A stretch of 64,000 nucleotides of DNA, from contig JASNYH010000007.1 of NCBI GenBank assembly GCA_048500255.1, positions 134,522 through 198,521 of the forward strand, given 5' to 3'. The notes below the pieces were generated by a model. It saw only the letters and a program-made list of their open reading frames with translations, did no database searches and was not told the origin of the DNA. The DNA comes from JAMHWF01 sp048500255. Lineage in GTDB: Bacteria; Pseudomonadota; Gammaproteobacteria; Burkholderiales; Burkholderiaceae_C. The translations under genes were made by a program, and so were the position numbers. Positions within the stretch are counted from its first letter, which is position 1, and every line of letters begins with the position of its first letter. Of the stretch, positions 5,877 to 14,669 are shown one piece after another.

Positions 5877-7961
5877 ATGAACGCGATCGCCGCGCCGCTG
5901 CAGCGCCTGCTCGGCCCGAACGCCGGTGTGCTCAAGGCGCTGCTGGCGCCGCTGTTCATCGTGCTCGTGCTGGCGATGATGGTGCTGCCGCTGCCGCCGT
6001 TCGCGCTCGACGTGCTGTTCACCTTCAACATCGCGATGGCGCTGCTCGTGATGATGGTGTCGGCGAGCATGGTGCGGCCGCTCGACTTCGCCGCGTTTCC
6101 AGCCGTGCTGCTGGTGACGACGCTGCTGCGGCTGTCGCTCAACGTGGCGTCGACGCGCGTCGTGCTGCTCGAGGGCCACACCGGCACCGGCGCGGCCGGC
6201 GCCGTGATCGAGTCGTTCGGCCACTTCCTGATCGGCGGCAACTTCGCCGTCGGCCTGATCGTGTTCGCGATCCTCGTCGTCATCAACTTCGTCGTCGTCA
6301 CCAAGGGCGCCGAGCGCATCGCCGAAGTCGGCGCGCGCTTCACGCTCGACGCGATGCCCGGCAAGCAGATGGCGATCGACGCCGACCTCAACGCCGGCCT
6401 GATCGACGAGAAGGAGGCCAAGCGTCGCCGCGCCGAGGTCGGCGAGGAGGCCGAGTTCTACGGCTCGATGGACGGCGCAAGCAAATTCGTGCGCGGCGAC
6501 GCCATCGCCGGCATCCTCATCCTGTTCATCAACATCGTCGGCGGCTTCATCGTCGGCGTTGCGCAGCACGACCTCTCGGCGTCGCAGGCGGCGTCGAGCT
6601 ACATCCTGCTGGCCGTCGGCGACGCGCTCGTCGCGCAGATCCCGGCGCTGCTGATCTCGGTGTCGGCGGCGATGGTCGTGTCGCGCGTCGGCAAGGAGCA
6701 CGATGTCGGCAGCCAGATCGCCAGGCAGGTCTTCGCCTCGCCGCGCGCGCTGGCGATCGCCGCCGGCGTCATCGGCCTGCTCGGCGTCATTCCGGGCATG
6801 CCGCACGTCGTCTTCCTCGCCATCGCGGTGGCGATGGGCTACGCGGCGCGCCGCATGGCGCAGCGCCAGCAGGCCGAGCGCGACGCGCCGCCGCCGGCGC
6901 CCGCCGCGCCGCCCGCCGACGGCGAGGCGACGTGGGACGACCTGCAGCCCGTCGACACGCTGGGCCTGGAGGTCGGCTATCGGCTGATCGCGCTCGTCGA
7001 CAAGGCACGCAACGGCGATCTGCTGCAACGCATCAAGGGCGTGCGCCGCAAGTTCGCGCAGGACGTGGGCTTCCTGCCGCCGCCGGTGCACATCCGCGAC
7101 AACCTCGAGTTGAAGCCGGGCATGTACCGCCTCACGCTGCGCGGCGCAGTCGTCGGGGAGGGCGAGGCCTATCCGGGCATGTACCTGGCAATCAACCCGG
7201 GCGGCGCGACGCAGCAGCTGATCGGCACGCGCACCGTCGACCCGGCGTTCGGACTGCCTGCCGTGTGGATCGAGGAGCGCCAGCGCGAGGCGGCCCAAAT
7301 GGCCGGCTTTACCGTCGTTGATTGCTCGACCGTCGTCGCGACCCACCTTTCACACTTGATGCAACTCCACGCCGCGCGACTGCTCGGCCGCGTCGAGACG
7401 CAGCAACTCGTCGAGCACGTGACGCGGCTGGCTCCGAAACTGATCGAGGACGTGATCCCCAAGATGGTCGGCATCGCCACCGTGCAGAAGACGCTGCAGC
7501 TGCTGCTGGAGGAAGGCGTGCACATCCGCGACATGCGCTCGATCGTCGAGGTGCTGGCCGAACACGCCGCCAGCGTCACCGACCCCGCCGAGCTGGCGCG
7601 GCGCATCCGCATCCACCTCGCGCCCGCCATCGTGCAGCAGATCTACGGCCCGGTGCGCGAGCTCGACGTGATCGCCCTCGAGCCCGAGCTCGAGCGCCTG
7701 GTCGCGCAGGCGCTCAATTCGCCGCACGGCGCGGCGCTCGACCCCGGCGTGGCCGACACGCTGACGCGCTCGGCCGCCGACTCGGCCAAGCGCCAGGAAG
7801 ACCTCGGCGTGCCGGCCTGCCTGCTCGTGCCCGACCTGATCCGCGCGCCGATGGCGCGCCTGCTGCGCCGCACCGCGCCGCGGCTGAAGGTGCTGGGCCA
7901 CAGCGAGATTCCGGAAACGCATTCCATCCGCATCGGTTCGATCATCGGGGGCACCGCATGA
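5877..7961 (+). CDS. flhA: Flagellar type III export gate protein FlhA
   Basis: A 694-residue export-gate protein of the FHIPEP family, at its usual length. The first 330 or so residues contain about eight membrane helices and the conserved RLSLNVASTR and KFVRGDAIAGI segments. The loop AMPGKQMAIDADLNAGLIDEKEAKRRR is also family-typical. The C-terminal half is the cytoplasmic ring domain that receives chaperone-substrate complexes. ATG at 5877 gives a normal N-terminus. flhF starts 25 bases after the stop, so the genes are probably co-transcribed. Confidence 0.97.
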   Translation: MNAIAAPLQRLLGPNAGVLKALLAPLFIVLVLAMMVLPLPPFALDVLFTFNIAMALLVMMVSASMVRPLDFAAFPAVLLVTTLLRLSLNVASTRVVLLEGHTGTGAAGAVIESFGHFLIGGNFAVGLIVFAILVVINFVVVTKGAERIAEVGARFTLDAMPGKQMAIDADLNAGLIDEKEAKRRRAEVGEEAEFYGSMDGASKFVRGDAIAGILILFINIVGGFIVGVAQHDLSASQAASSYILLAVGDALVAQIPALLISVSAAMVVSRVGKEHDVGSQIARQVFASPRALAIAAGVIGLLGVIPGMPHVVFLAIAVAMGYAARRMAQRQQAERDAPPPAPAAPPADGEATWDDLQPVDTLGLEVGYRLIALVDKARNGDLLQRIKGVRRKFAQDVGFLPPPVHIRDNLELKPGMYRLTLRGAVVGEGEAYPGMYLAINPGGATQQLIGTRTVDPAFGLPAVWIEERQREAAQMAGFTVVDCSTVVATHLSHLMQLHAARLLGRVETQQLVEHVTRLAPKLIEDVIPKMVGIATVQKTLQLLLEEGVHIRDMRSIVEVLAEHAASVTDPAELARRIRIHLAPAIVQQIYGPVRELDVIALEPELERLVAQALNSPHGAALDPGVADTLTRSAADSAKRQEDLGVPACLLVPDLIRAPMARLLRRTAPRLKVLGHSEIPETHSIRIGSIIGGTA

Positions 7962-7986
7962 GTGATCTGCCCCCCGGAGGCACCCT

Positions 7987-9567
7987 ATGAACGTCAAGCG
8001 GTTCCACGCGCGCACGTCGCGCGACGCGCTGGCCCTCGTCAAGCAGGCCTTCGGCGACGACGCCGTCGTGCTGTCGACCAAGCCCGCCGGCGACGGCGTC
8101 GAGGTGCTCGCGATGGCGCCCGACGGCATGCAGCAGATCGAGCGCATGGCCGCCGCCGCGCCGGCCGCCGCCGTGCCGCCAGCTCCGGCGCGCGGCGCTG
8201 CCGCGCCGGCGCAGCCGCCAGCGGCCGACGGCGGCGTCGCCGCCGACGTCGAGCGCCTGTCGATGAGCACGCTGTCGTTCCAGGACTATGTGCGCGAGCG
8301 CATGCTCAAGCGCCGCCAGGCGGCGATCCGGCCGGCGGCCGAGCCCGTTGCTGCCGCGGCGACACCGGCTGCCGTCGCCCCCGCCGCCGCGATGCCGACG
8401 ATGGCCGCGATGCCGGCCGTCACGCTGGCGCCGTCGCACGCGCTGCCGCCCGAGGCGCCGCGCGCCGCGCCCACGCCGGCTGCCTCCGCGGCGCCCCACC
8501 GCCCGACCGACCTGCCGCTGCTGCACGACAGCCTCGCGTGGACCGACGAGGCGCCGCTGCCGGCGGCCTCGCACGCCGCCGCGCAGCACCACGCCGCCGC
8601 CGCAGCGCGCCGCGAGCAGCAGGACATGATGAACGAGCTGCGCTCGATGAAGGGCCTGATCGAGGAGCGCTTCGGCGCCCTCGCCTTCATGGAGAAGCTG
8701 CAGCGCCAGCCGGCGCAGGCGCGGCTGACGCAGAAGCTGCTCGATGCCGGCTTCTCGCCCGCGCTGATCCGCAAGCTGGTCGAAGGCATGGACGCCTCGG
8801 TCGGCGACGAGCTGGCCTGGGCCGGCGGCGTGCTCGAGCGCAACCTGCTCACCAACGAACACGACGGCGCGCTCGAGGAACACGGCGGCGTCTATGCGCT
8901 GATCGGCTCGACCGGCGTCGGCAAGACGACGAGCACGGCCAAGATCGCCGCCGCCTTCGCGACGCGCCACGGCGCCACCAACCTCGGCCTGATCACGCTC
9001 GACGCCTACCGCGTCGCGGCGCACGAGCAGCTGCGCGCCTACGGCCGCATCCTCGGCGTGCCGGTGCACACGGCGCACGACCGCGCCACGCTCGAGGACC
9101 TGCTCGAGCTGCTGTCGGCCAAGAAGATGGTGCTGATCGACACCGCCGGCATCGGCCAGCGCGACCAGCGCACGCGCGATCTGCTCGAGATGCTGTCGCA
9201 CCGCTCCATCAACAAGCTGCTCGTCGTCAACGCCGCCGCGCAGGGCGAGACGATCGAGGACGTGATGCTCGCCTACCGCGCCAGCGCCTGCGCCGGCGTC
9301 GTCGTCTCCAAGATGGACGAGGCGATGAAGCTCGGCCCGGCGCTCGACGCCGTGATCCGCCACCGCATGAAGGTCGTCGGCGTCGCCAACGGTCAGCGCG
9401 TGCCCGAGGACTGGCACCGCCTGTCGGCCAAGGCGCTGGTGCACCGCGCGCTGCGCGCCGCACCGGGCGCCGCCTGGCGCATGGACGCCGGCGACGTGAG
9501 TCTGATGTTCGCCGGCTCGCCTCGCCACGCCGCCCCGGCCGCAAGTGCCGCCGCAACGCGCGCCTGA
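7987..9567 (+). CDS. flhF: SRP-type GTPase FlhF
   Basis: A 526-residue GTPase that sets flagellar position and number at the pole in polarly flagellated bacteria. The N-terminal B domain (MNVKRFHARTSRDALALVKQ) is followed by a long Ala/Pro-rich low-complexity linker (about 45-210). The NG domain starts near 215. The P-loop GSTGVGKT is at 307-314, LDAYRVAAHEQL follows, and DTAG is at 385-388. The linker makes it longer than the 350-470 residues common in the family. It lies between flhA and an flhG-like gene, the classic flhF-flhG-fliA order. A short leader CCCGGAGGCACCCT before the ATG supplies a good ribosome site. Confidence 0.95.
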   Translation: MNVKRFHARTSRDALALVKQAFGDDAVVLSTKPAGDGVEVLAMAPDGMQQIERMAAAAPAAAVPPAPARGAAAPAQPPAADGGVAADVERLSMSTLSFQDYVRERMLKRRQAAIRPAAEPVAAAATPAAVAPAAAMPTMAAMPAVTLAPSHALPPEAPRAAPTPAASAAPHRPTDLPLLHDSLAWTDEAPLPAASHAAAQHHAAAAARREQQDMMNELRSMKGLIEERFGALAFMEKLQRQPAQARLTQKLLDAGFSPALIRKLVEGMDASVGDELAWAGGVLERNLLTNEHDGALEEHGGVYALIGSTGVGKTTSTAKIAAAFATRHGATNLGLITLDAYRVAAHEQLRAYGRILGVPVHTAHDRATLEDLLELLSAKKMVLIDTAGIGQRDQRTRDLLEMLSHRSINKLLVVNAAAQGETIEDVMLAYRASACAGVVVSKMDEAMKLGPALDAVIRHRMKVVGVANGQRVPEDWHRLSAKALVHRALRAAPGAAWRMDAGDVSLMFAGSPRHAAPAASAAATRA

Positions 9568-9601
9568 TCCCGCCGCACATCGCACCGCCTTCGCCCGACC
9601 C

Positions 9602-10411
9602 ATGTTCGATCCGTCCCTCGTTCACGAAGACCAGGCCCAGGGCTTGCGCCGCCTGTTCGCCCAGTCGCGCGCTCGCGCCGTGCCCGTCGTCTCGAATCCG
9701 CACGTGCCGTTCGCCGGCGTGCTGCTCGAGCGGCTGTGCACCGCCTTCGCCGAGCTCGGCCTGCACACGCTCGTCGTCGACGCGAGCGAGAGCGCGCCGG
9801 CACCGCGCGAGCTGGCGCTGATGGATCTCGCCGAAGGCATCGAGACGCTCGCGCCGCAGATGTCGTACCTCGCCGCGCGCGGTCTGCCGGTGCGCCACGT
9901 CGACACGCACGGCTCGACGGCCGGCTTCCTGCAGGCGCTCGCCGACGCCGCGCCGCACGCCGGCGTGCTGCTGGTGCACGCGGGCGCCTCCGACCTGGCG
10001 CGCATGTTCGCGCGCCGCGACGTGCGCCCGCTGCTGCTCGCCGACGACCGGCCCAACGCCGTGATGCACGCCTATGCCGCGATGAAGCTGCTCGCGCTGC
10101 GCGCCGGCCTGATGGCGCACGACCTGCTGCTCACCGCCGCGCCCACGTCGCCGCGCGCCGAGCGCATCGCGCAGCAGATCGGCGCCTGCGCCGACACCTA
10201 CCTCGGCGCCGTGCTGCGCGACTGGGTGCGCATCGATCCGGCCGGCTGCGCCACCGATGCGCCCGACGCCGCGCTGCGCCGCCTCGTGCGCGAACTGCTC
10301 GTCGCCTGCGAGCCCGGCCTGCCGCCCGCCGGCGCGCCGCCGGGCCACTCGCTGCCCCCTGCCCACTGGAGTCGACCGGCCGCGCGGACCCCCGCGGCGT
10401 CGCGCCACTGA
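9602..10411 (+). CDS. FlhG/FleN-like protein lacking the ATPase P-loop
   Basis: A 269-residue protein in the flhG slot between flhF and fliA. FlhG is normally a MinD-type ATPase that stimulates FlhF GTPase through an N-terminal DQAxxLR helix. Here that motif is intact (DQAQGLR, residues 10-16). The segment that should hold the deviant Walker A motif (KGGVGK) reads VSNPHVPFAGVLLERL instead, with no glycine-rich loop and no lysine. The next strand (HTLVVDAS) still fits the MinD fold. The ATG at 9602 is chosen because the helix motif then begins at residue 10; the frame is open upstream. The C-terminal 35 residues are Pro/Ala-rich. Whether it works without ATP hydrolysis is unknown. Confidence 0.72.
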   Translation: MFDPSLVHEDQAQGLRRLFAQSRARAVPVVSNPHVPFAGVLLERLCTAFAELGLHTLVVDASESAPAPRELALMDLAEGIETLAPQMSYLAARGLPVRHVDTHGSTAGFLQALADAAPHAGVLLVHAGASDLARMFARRDVRPLLLADDRPNAVMHAYAAMKLLALRAGLMAHDLLLTAAPTSPRAERIAQQIGACADTYLGAVLRDWVRIDPAGCATDAPDAALRRLVRELLVACEPGLPPAGAPPGHSLPPAHWSRPAARTPAASRH

Positions 10412-10431
10412 TGCCCCTGGAGTCCACGTCC

Positions 10432-11145
10432 ATGTACACCGCCAAAGGCAAGCTCGACCTCACGTCGATGCTCAAGCAATACAGCCCGCTGGTGCGCCGC
10501 CTCGCCCACCAGATGATCGCCAAGCTGCCCGCCAACGTGGAGATCGACGACCTGATCCAGGTCGGCATGATCGGCCTGACCGACGCGCTGAGCCGCTTCG
10601 ACGCGGCGCAGGGCGTGCAGTTCGAGACCTTCGCGACGCAGCGCATTCGCGGCGCGATGCTCGACGAGCTGCGCGGCAGCGACTGGATGAGCCGCGGTTC
10701 GCGCAAGCACCAGCGCGACATCGAGGCCGCGGTGCACCGCCTCGAGCAGAAGCTCGGTCGCGTGCCGCAGGAAAGCGAGATCGCGCGCGAGATGGGTCTC
10801 ACGCTCGTCGCCTACCAGGAGCTGCTCGGCAAGGTGCGCGGCACGCAGCTCGTCTACCTGGAAGACATGTCGGGCGACGACGGCGACAGCGACTACCTCG
10901 ACCGCCACGTCGCCGACGAGGAGTCGAACCCGCTCGCGCAACTGCAGGACCACCGCATGCGCGAGGCGCTCGTCGCCGCCATCAAGACGCTGCCCGAACG
11001 CGAGCAGCTCGTGATGAGCATGTACTACGAGCAGGACATGAACTTGAAGGAGATCGCCGCCGTGCTCAAGGTCACCGAATCGCGCGTGTGCCAGCTGCAC
11101 AGCCAGACGATCGCGCGGCTGCGCGTCAAGCTGCGCGAGTGGTGA
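10432..11145 (+). CDS. fliA: Flagellar sigma factor FliA (sigma-28)
   Basis: A 237-residue sigma factor that directs RNA polymerase to class III flagellar promoters such as those at 1131, 1224 and 3249. Region 2 is seen at SPLVRRLAHQMIAKLPANVEIDDLIQVGMIGL and FETFATQRIRGAMLDELR. Region 4 is at the C-terminus (LPEREQLVMSMYYEQDMNLKEIA, with a helix-turn-helix ending in RLRVKL). The ATG at 10432 (MYTAKGKLD) gives the family-typical start; an alternative ATG at 10411 overlaps the stop of the flhG-like gene by one base and adds seven residues. Co-transcription with flhF and the flhG-like gene is likely. Confidence 0.95.
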   Translation: MYTAKGKLDLTSMLKQYSPLVRRLAHQMIAKLPANVEIDDLIQVGMIGLTDALSRFDAAQGVQFETFATQRIRGAMLDELRGSDWMSRGSRKHQRDIEAAVHRLEQKLGRVPQESEIAREMGLTLVAYQELLGKVRGTQLVYLEDMSGDDGDSDYLDRHVADEESNPLAQLQDHRMREALVAAIKTLPEREQLVMSMYYEQDMNLKEIAAVLKVTESRVCQLHSQTIARLRVKLREW

Positions 11146-11205
11146 CACGATGACCGCGCTCAGCCGCCGCCAAGCGCACGCCACCGGCTCATCGATGGGG
11201 AGGGC

Positions 11206-12573
11206 ATGGCCGTGAACACGATGCAACGCCTGCTCAAGCTGCGCCGCCCGCGGGCGCCGGATCCGGCGCCTGCCGCCCCGGTCCCGTCTGCCGCGGTCGA
11301 CGGCGACGCCGTCGTCGGCAAGCTGTCGAGCCATGCCTCGGGCGTCGGCCGCGAGGCCGCCGAAGTGCGCGGCCTGATCGGCGACGCGCAGGCCGATTCG
11401 ACGCGCCAGTCGCAGGCGCTGAAGGCGCTGGTGCAGCAGTTGCACCTCGTCGCGCAGGCGCAGGACGCCATCGGCGCGCAGACGGTCGACGGCCGCGCCG
11501 CCGTCGCACGCGCGCGCGAAGCGGTGCAAGGCGTCGGCAACGAGGTCGCCGGCATCGTCGACACGCTGCGCGCCGTCGCCGACGCGGCGCGGCAGATCGC
11601 GCAGATCGCGCTGCAGACGCGGCTGGTCGCCTTCAACGCCAGCGTCGAGGCCAAGCGCGCCGGCGACGCCGGGCGCGGCTTCTCCGTCGTCGCCGAGGCC
11701 GTCAAGGACCTCGCCGGCAAGGTCGAAGGCAGCTCCAAGGACATCATGCGCACGATCGACGAGCTCGACGGGCGCATCGACGCGCTGGCCGCCGAGATCC
11801 GCAGCGAGGGCGCCGCGGCGTCGAAGAGCGCGTTCCAGCGCGCGCTGGCCGACATCGAGGCCGGCGTGCTGCGCATCGACGAGGCCGCAGCGCGCAGCCG
11901 CGAAAACTGCGGCGGCCTGGGCACGCAGATGCAGACGCTCGATGCCGAGACGCAGCGCACCGGGCGCGCGCTCGACGCCGCGCAACGCCGCAGCGAAGCC
12001 TTCCTGAAGCTGTCGGAGCAGCTGATCGAGATCGTCGCCGACTCGGGCACGCGCACCGAGGACACGCCCTACATCGAGGCGGCGCAGCGCGCCGCCGCGC
12101 AGATCGGCGCGCTGCTCGACGAGGCGCTGCGCAGCGGCGAGATCTCCGCAGCCGACCTGTTCGACGAGCAGTACCTGCCGATCGCCGGCAGCAACCCGCC
12201 GCAGCACACGACGCGCTTCGTCGCGCTCGCCGATCGGCTGTTCCCGCCGGTGCAGGAGCCGATGCTCGAGCTCTCGCCCAAGGTGGTGTACTGCATCGCC
12301 GCCGACCGCAACGGCTACGTCGCCACGCACAACCGCAAGTACTGCCATCCGCAGCGCGGCGACCTCGCCTGGGACACGGCCAACAGCCGCTGGCGCCGCA
12401 TCTTCGACGACCGCACCGGCCTCGCGTCGGCGCGCAACACGCGGCCCTTCCTGCTGCAGACCTACCGCCGCGACATGGGCGGCGGCAAGTTCGTCGTGAT
12501 GAAGGAGGCCGCCGCACCGATCACGGTGGCCGGCCGGCATTGGGGCGGCTTGCGCCTCGCATTCCAGTTCTGA
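11206..12573 (+). CDS. Soluble chemoreceptor-like protein with C-terminal sensor domain (paralog 1)
   Basis: A 455-residue protein without membrane segments. The receptor signalling hairpin comes first, at about residues 110-190, with the tip LQTRLVAFNASVEAKRAGDAGRGFSVVAEAVKDLA. This resembles but differs from the standard receptor tip used by the four receptors at 45829-53615 ([27 protein letters not shown]). After a coiled-coil stretch the last 150 residues look like a Cache/PAS-type ligand domain (VVYCIAADRNGYVATHNRKYCHP, then RRIFDDRTGL). Sensor behind signalling domain reverses the usual order. The start is either ATG 11206 or GTG 11212; a GGGGAGGG ribosome site sits 8 bases before the latter. 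A paralog follows directly. Confidence 0.8.
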   Translation: MAVNTMQRLLKLRRPRAPDPAPAAPVPSAAVDGDAVVGKLSSHASGVGREAAEVRGLIGDAQADSTRQSQALKALVQQLHLVAQAQDAIGAQTVDGRAAVARAREAVQGVGNEVAGIVDTLRAVADAARQIAQIALQTRLVAFNASVEAKRAGDAGRGFSVVAEAVKDLAGKVEGSSKDIMRTIDELDGRIDALAAEIRSEGAAASKSAFQRALADIEAGVLRIDEAAARSRENCGGLGTQMQTLDAETQRTGRALDAAQRRSEAFLKLSEQLIEIVADSGTRTEDTPYIEAAQRAAAQIGALLDEALRSGEISAADLFDEQYLPIAGSNPPQHTTRFVALADRLFPPVQEPMLELSPKVVYCIAADRNGYVATHNRKYCHPQRGDLAWDTANSRWRRIFDDRTGLASARNTRPFLLQTYRRDMGGGKFVVMKEAAAPITVAGRHWGGLRLAFQF

Positions 12574-12622
12574 CCCACCGCGGCGGCCGAGGCGCCGCCG
12601 CCGATCACCCAGGAGTCGCAGG

Positions 12623-13996
12623 ATGTTGACGCGGAAGTTGACGGCCTCGCGGCGCCCTGAAGCCGCGCACGACGCGCCCGGACCCGCCACCGCGGCGAGC
12701 AGCGCGACGGCAGCGATCGCCCGGCTCGCCGACCTCGTCTCGGGCCTCGCGGTCGACGCCGCCGAAGTGCACGCCGAGATCGACGAGACGCACCGCGCGT
12801 CTGGCCGCCAGGCCGAGGCGCTGCAGCGGCTGGCCGCGAGCATCGGTGGCGTGCAGAGCGCACAGGGCTCGATCGGCACCTCGGTGGACGCGAGCCGCGG
12901 CGCGATGCGCGGCGCGCGCGGCGCGGTCGACGCCGTCGGCCGCGACGTCGCGGCCGTCGTCGAGACGCTGCAGCGCGTCGCCGACGCGGCACGCCGCATC
13001 ACGCAGGTCGCGGCGCAGACGCGGCTCGTCGCCTTCAACGCCAGCGTCGAGGCCAAGCGCGCCGGCGAGTCGGGGCGCGGCTTCTCCGTCGTCGCCGACG
13101 CCGTCAAGGACCTCGCGTCGCAGGTCGATGCCACCTCGCGGCGCATCGTGGGCACCGTCGACGACCTCGACGCGCGCATCGGCGCGCTGGCGCAGGAGCT
13201 GTGCAGCACCGACGCGAGCGGCGCCGAAAGCGACGCCGAACGCAGCCGCTTTCACGCCGCCCTCGGTGGCGTCGACGCCTGCGTCGCGCGCATCGAGCAG
13301 CAGGCCGGCGAAAGCGCGGACTTGTGCGGCGGCATGCAGCAGCGCGCCGCCGCGCTCGCCGTCGAGACGCAACAGGGCCTGGCCGCTCTCGAGCGCGCGC
13401 GCGCCGGCGCCGAGGGCTTCCGCCGCATGTCGGGCGACTTCATCGAGCTGCTCGCCGGCTGTGGCGTCGACACCGAAGACACGGCCTGGATCCGCACGGT
13501 GCAGCGCGCCGCCGGCGAACTCGGCCGCGCGCTCGAAGCGGCGATCGCCGCCGGCACGCTGAGCGAGGCCGACGTGTTCGACGAGAACTACCGGCCGATC
13601 CCCGGCGTCGAGCCGCCGCAGTACATCAACCGCTTCACCGAGGCCGCGCAGACGCTGGTGCAGCCGCTGCTCGAGCCGATGCTGCAGTCGCCCAAGGTGC
13701 TGGCGTTCATCGCGGTCGACCGCAACGGCTATGCGCCGACGCACAACCGCAAGGTCTGCCAGCCGCCGCGCGTGAACCCGCCGGACGCGGCGTGGAACGC
13801 CGCCAACAGCCGCTGGCGCCGCATGTTCAACGAAGGGTCGGGCCTGGCCGCCGCGCGTTCGCAGAAGCCCTACCTGGTGCAGATCGATCGCCGCGCGATG
13901 GGCAACGGCGTGTTCAGCCCCGTCAAGGACATCTGTGCGCCGGTGTGGGTGAACGGCCGCCACTGGGGCGCCGTGCGGCTCGGCCTGCAGTGCTGA
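12623..13996 (+). CDS. Soluble chemoreceptor-like protein with C-terminal sensor domain (paralog 2)
   Basis: A 457-residue tandem paralog of the preceding gene, 49 bases downstream, with a good ribosome site (AGGAGTCGCAGG before the ATG). The layout is the same: no membrane helix, an N-terminal signalling hairpin (AAQTRLVAFNASVEAKRAGESGRGFSVVADAVKDLA) and a C-terminal ligand-type domain (VLAFIAVDRNGYAPTHNRKVCQP, WRRMFNEGSGLAAARSQKPYLVQ). The two proteins agree closely in the hairpin and sensor core and differ most in the N-terminal 60 residues and the linker, which suggests an old duplication with different ligands. Its stop is only six bases from the end of the convergent pcaJ. Confidence 0.8.
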   Translation: MLTRKLTASRRPEAAHDAPGPATAASSATAAIARLADLVSGLAVDAAEVHAEIDETHRASGRQAEALQRLAASIGGVQSAQGSIGTSVDASRGAMRGARGAVDAVGRDVAAVVETLQRVADAARRITQVAAQTRLVAFNASVEAKRAGESGRGFSVVADAVKDLASQVDATSRRIVGTVDDLDARIGALAQELCSTDASGAESDAERSRFHAALGGVDACVARIEQQAGESADLCGGMQQRAAALAVETQQGLAALERARAGAEGFRRMSGDFIELLAGCGVDTEDTAWIRTVQRAAGELGRALEAAIAAGTLSEADVFDENYRPIPGVEPPQYINRFTEAAQTLVQPLLEPMLQSPKVLAFIAVDRNGYAPTHNRKVCQPPRVNPPDAAWNAANSRWRRMFNEGSGLAAARSQKPYLVQIDRRAMGNGVFSPVKDICAPVWVNGRHWGAVRLGLQC

Positions 13997-14002
13997 GCGG
14001 CG

Positions 14003-14653
14003 CTACGCGGCGCCGCGCAGCGGCAGGCCGATCATCGCCTCCAGCGCGTCGCGCGACAGCCCCGGCACGGCATCGATCAGCGTGAGGCCCGCGGGGCCGC
14101 ACTCGAAGGTGGCGAGGTCCGTGTAGACGCGCCTGACGCAGGCCACGCCGGTGAGCGGACAGCTGCAGCGCTCGACGAGCTTGCTGCGGCCCTGCTTGTC
14201 GAGCAGCTCCATCATCACCCAGGTCTGCCGGGCGCCGATCGCCAGGTCCATCGCGCCGCCCACGGCGGGGATCGCGCCGGCCTCGCCGGTGTGCCAGTTG
14301 GCCAGGTCGCCGGTGGCCGAGACCTGATAGGCGCCGAGCACGCACACATCGAGATGCCCGCCGCGCATCATCGCGAAGCTGTCGGCATGGTGGAAGTACG
14401 CGCCGCCGGGGTGCAGCGTCACCGGCTGCTTGCCGGCGTTGACGAGGTCGTAGTCCTCTTCGCCGGGCGGCGGCGCCGGGCCCATGCCGAGGATGCCGTT
14501 CTCGCTGTGCAGCACGACCTCGATGTCCGCCGGCAGGTGGTTGGCCACCGCCGTGGGCATGCCGATGCCCAGGTTGACGACCGAGCCGTCGCGGATGTCG
14601 CGCGCGACGCGGCGCGCCAGCGCATCCTTGCCGAGGCGTTCGTAGCGGCTCAT
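14003..14653 (-). CDS. pcaJ: 3-oxoadipate CoA-transferase, beta subunit
   Basis: A 216-residue beta subunit of a succinyl-CoA:3-oxoacid CoA-transferase. The catalytic glutamate is Glu51 in HSENGILGMGP. The following segments (GEEDYDLVNAGKQPVT, HHADSFAMMRGGHLD, GDLANWHTGEAGAIPAVGGAMDLA) resemble the 3-oxoadipate-specific PcaJ proteins more than ScoB, from memory of Pseudomonas PcaJ. The start ATG at 14653 has an AAGGAGGAG ribosome site 8 bases upstream; the longer frame is less likely. It follows pcaI by 16 bases. With PcaI it moves CoA from succinyl-CoA to 3-oxoadipate in the beta-ketoadipate pathway; acetoacetate as substrate remains possible. Confidence 0.87.
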   Translation of the reverse strand: MSRYERLGKDALARRVARDIRDGSVVNLGIGMPTAVANHLPADIEVVLHSENGILGMGPAPPPGEEDYDLVNAGKQPVTLHPGGAYFHHADSFAMMRGGHLDVCVLGAYQVSATGDLANWHTGEAGAIPAVGGAMDLAIGARQTWVMMELLDKQGRSKLVERCSCPLTGVACVRRVYTDLATFECGPAGLTLIDAVPGLSRDALEAMIGLPLRGAA

Positions 14654-14669
14654 CGCGCGCACTCCTCCT

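Noticed and set aside
4476..7346. Very long minus-strand open frame (over 900 codons) opposite flhB and flhA
   Set aside because: It is the mirror of high-GC genes: its protein is almost only Arg, Ala, His, Gly and Asp with no motif, and the plus strand encodes two complete FlhB and FlhA proteins.
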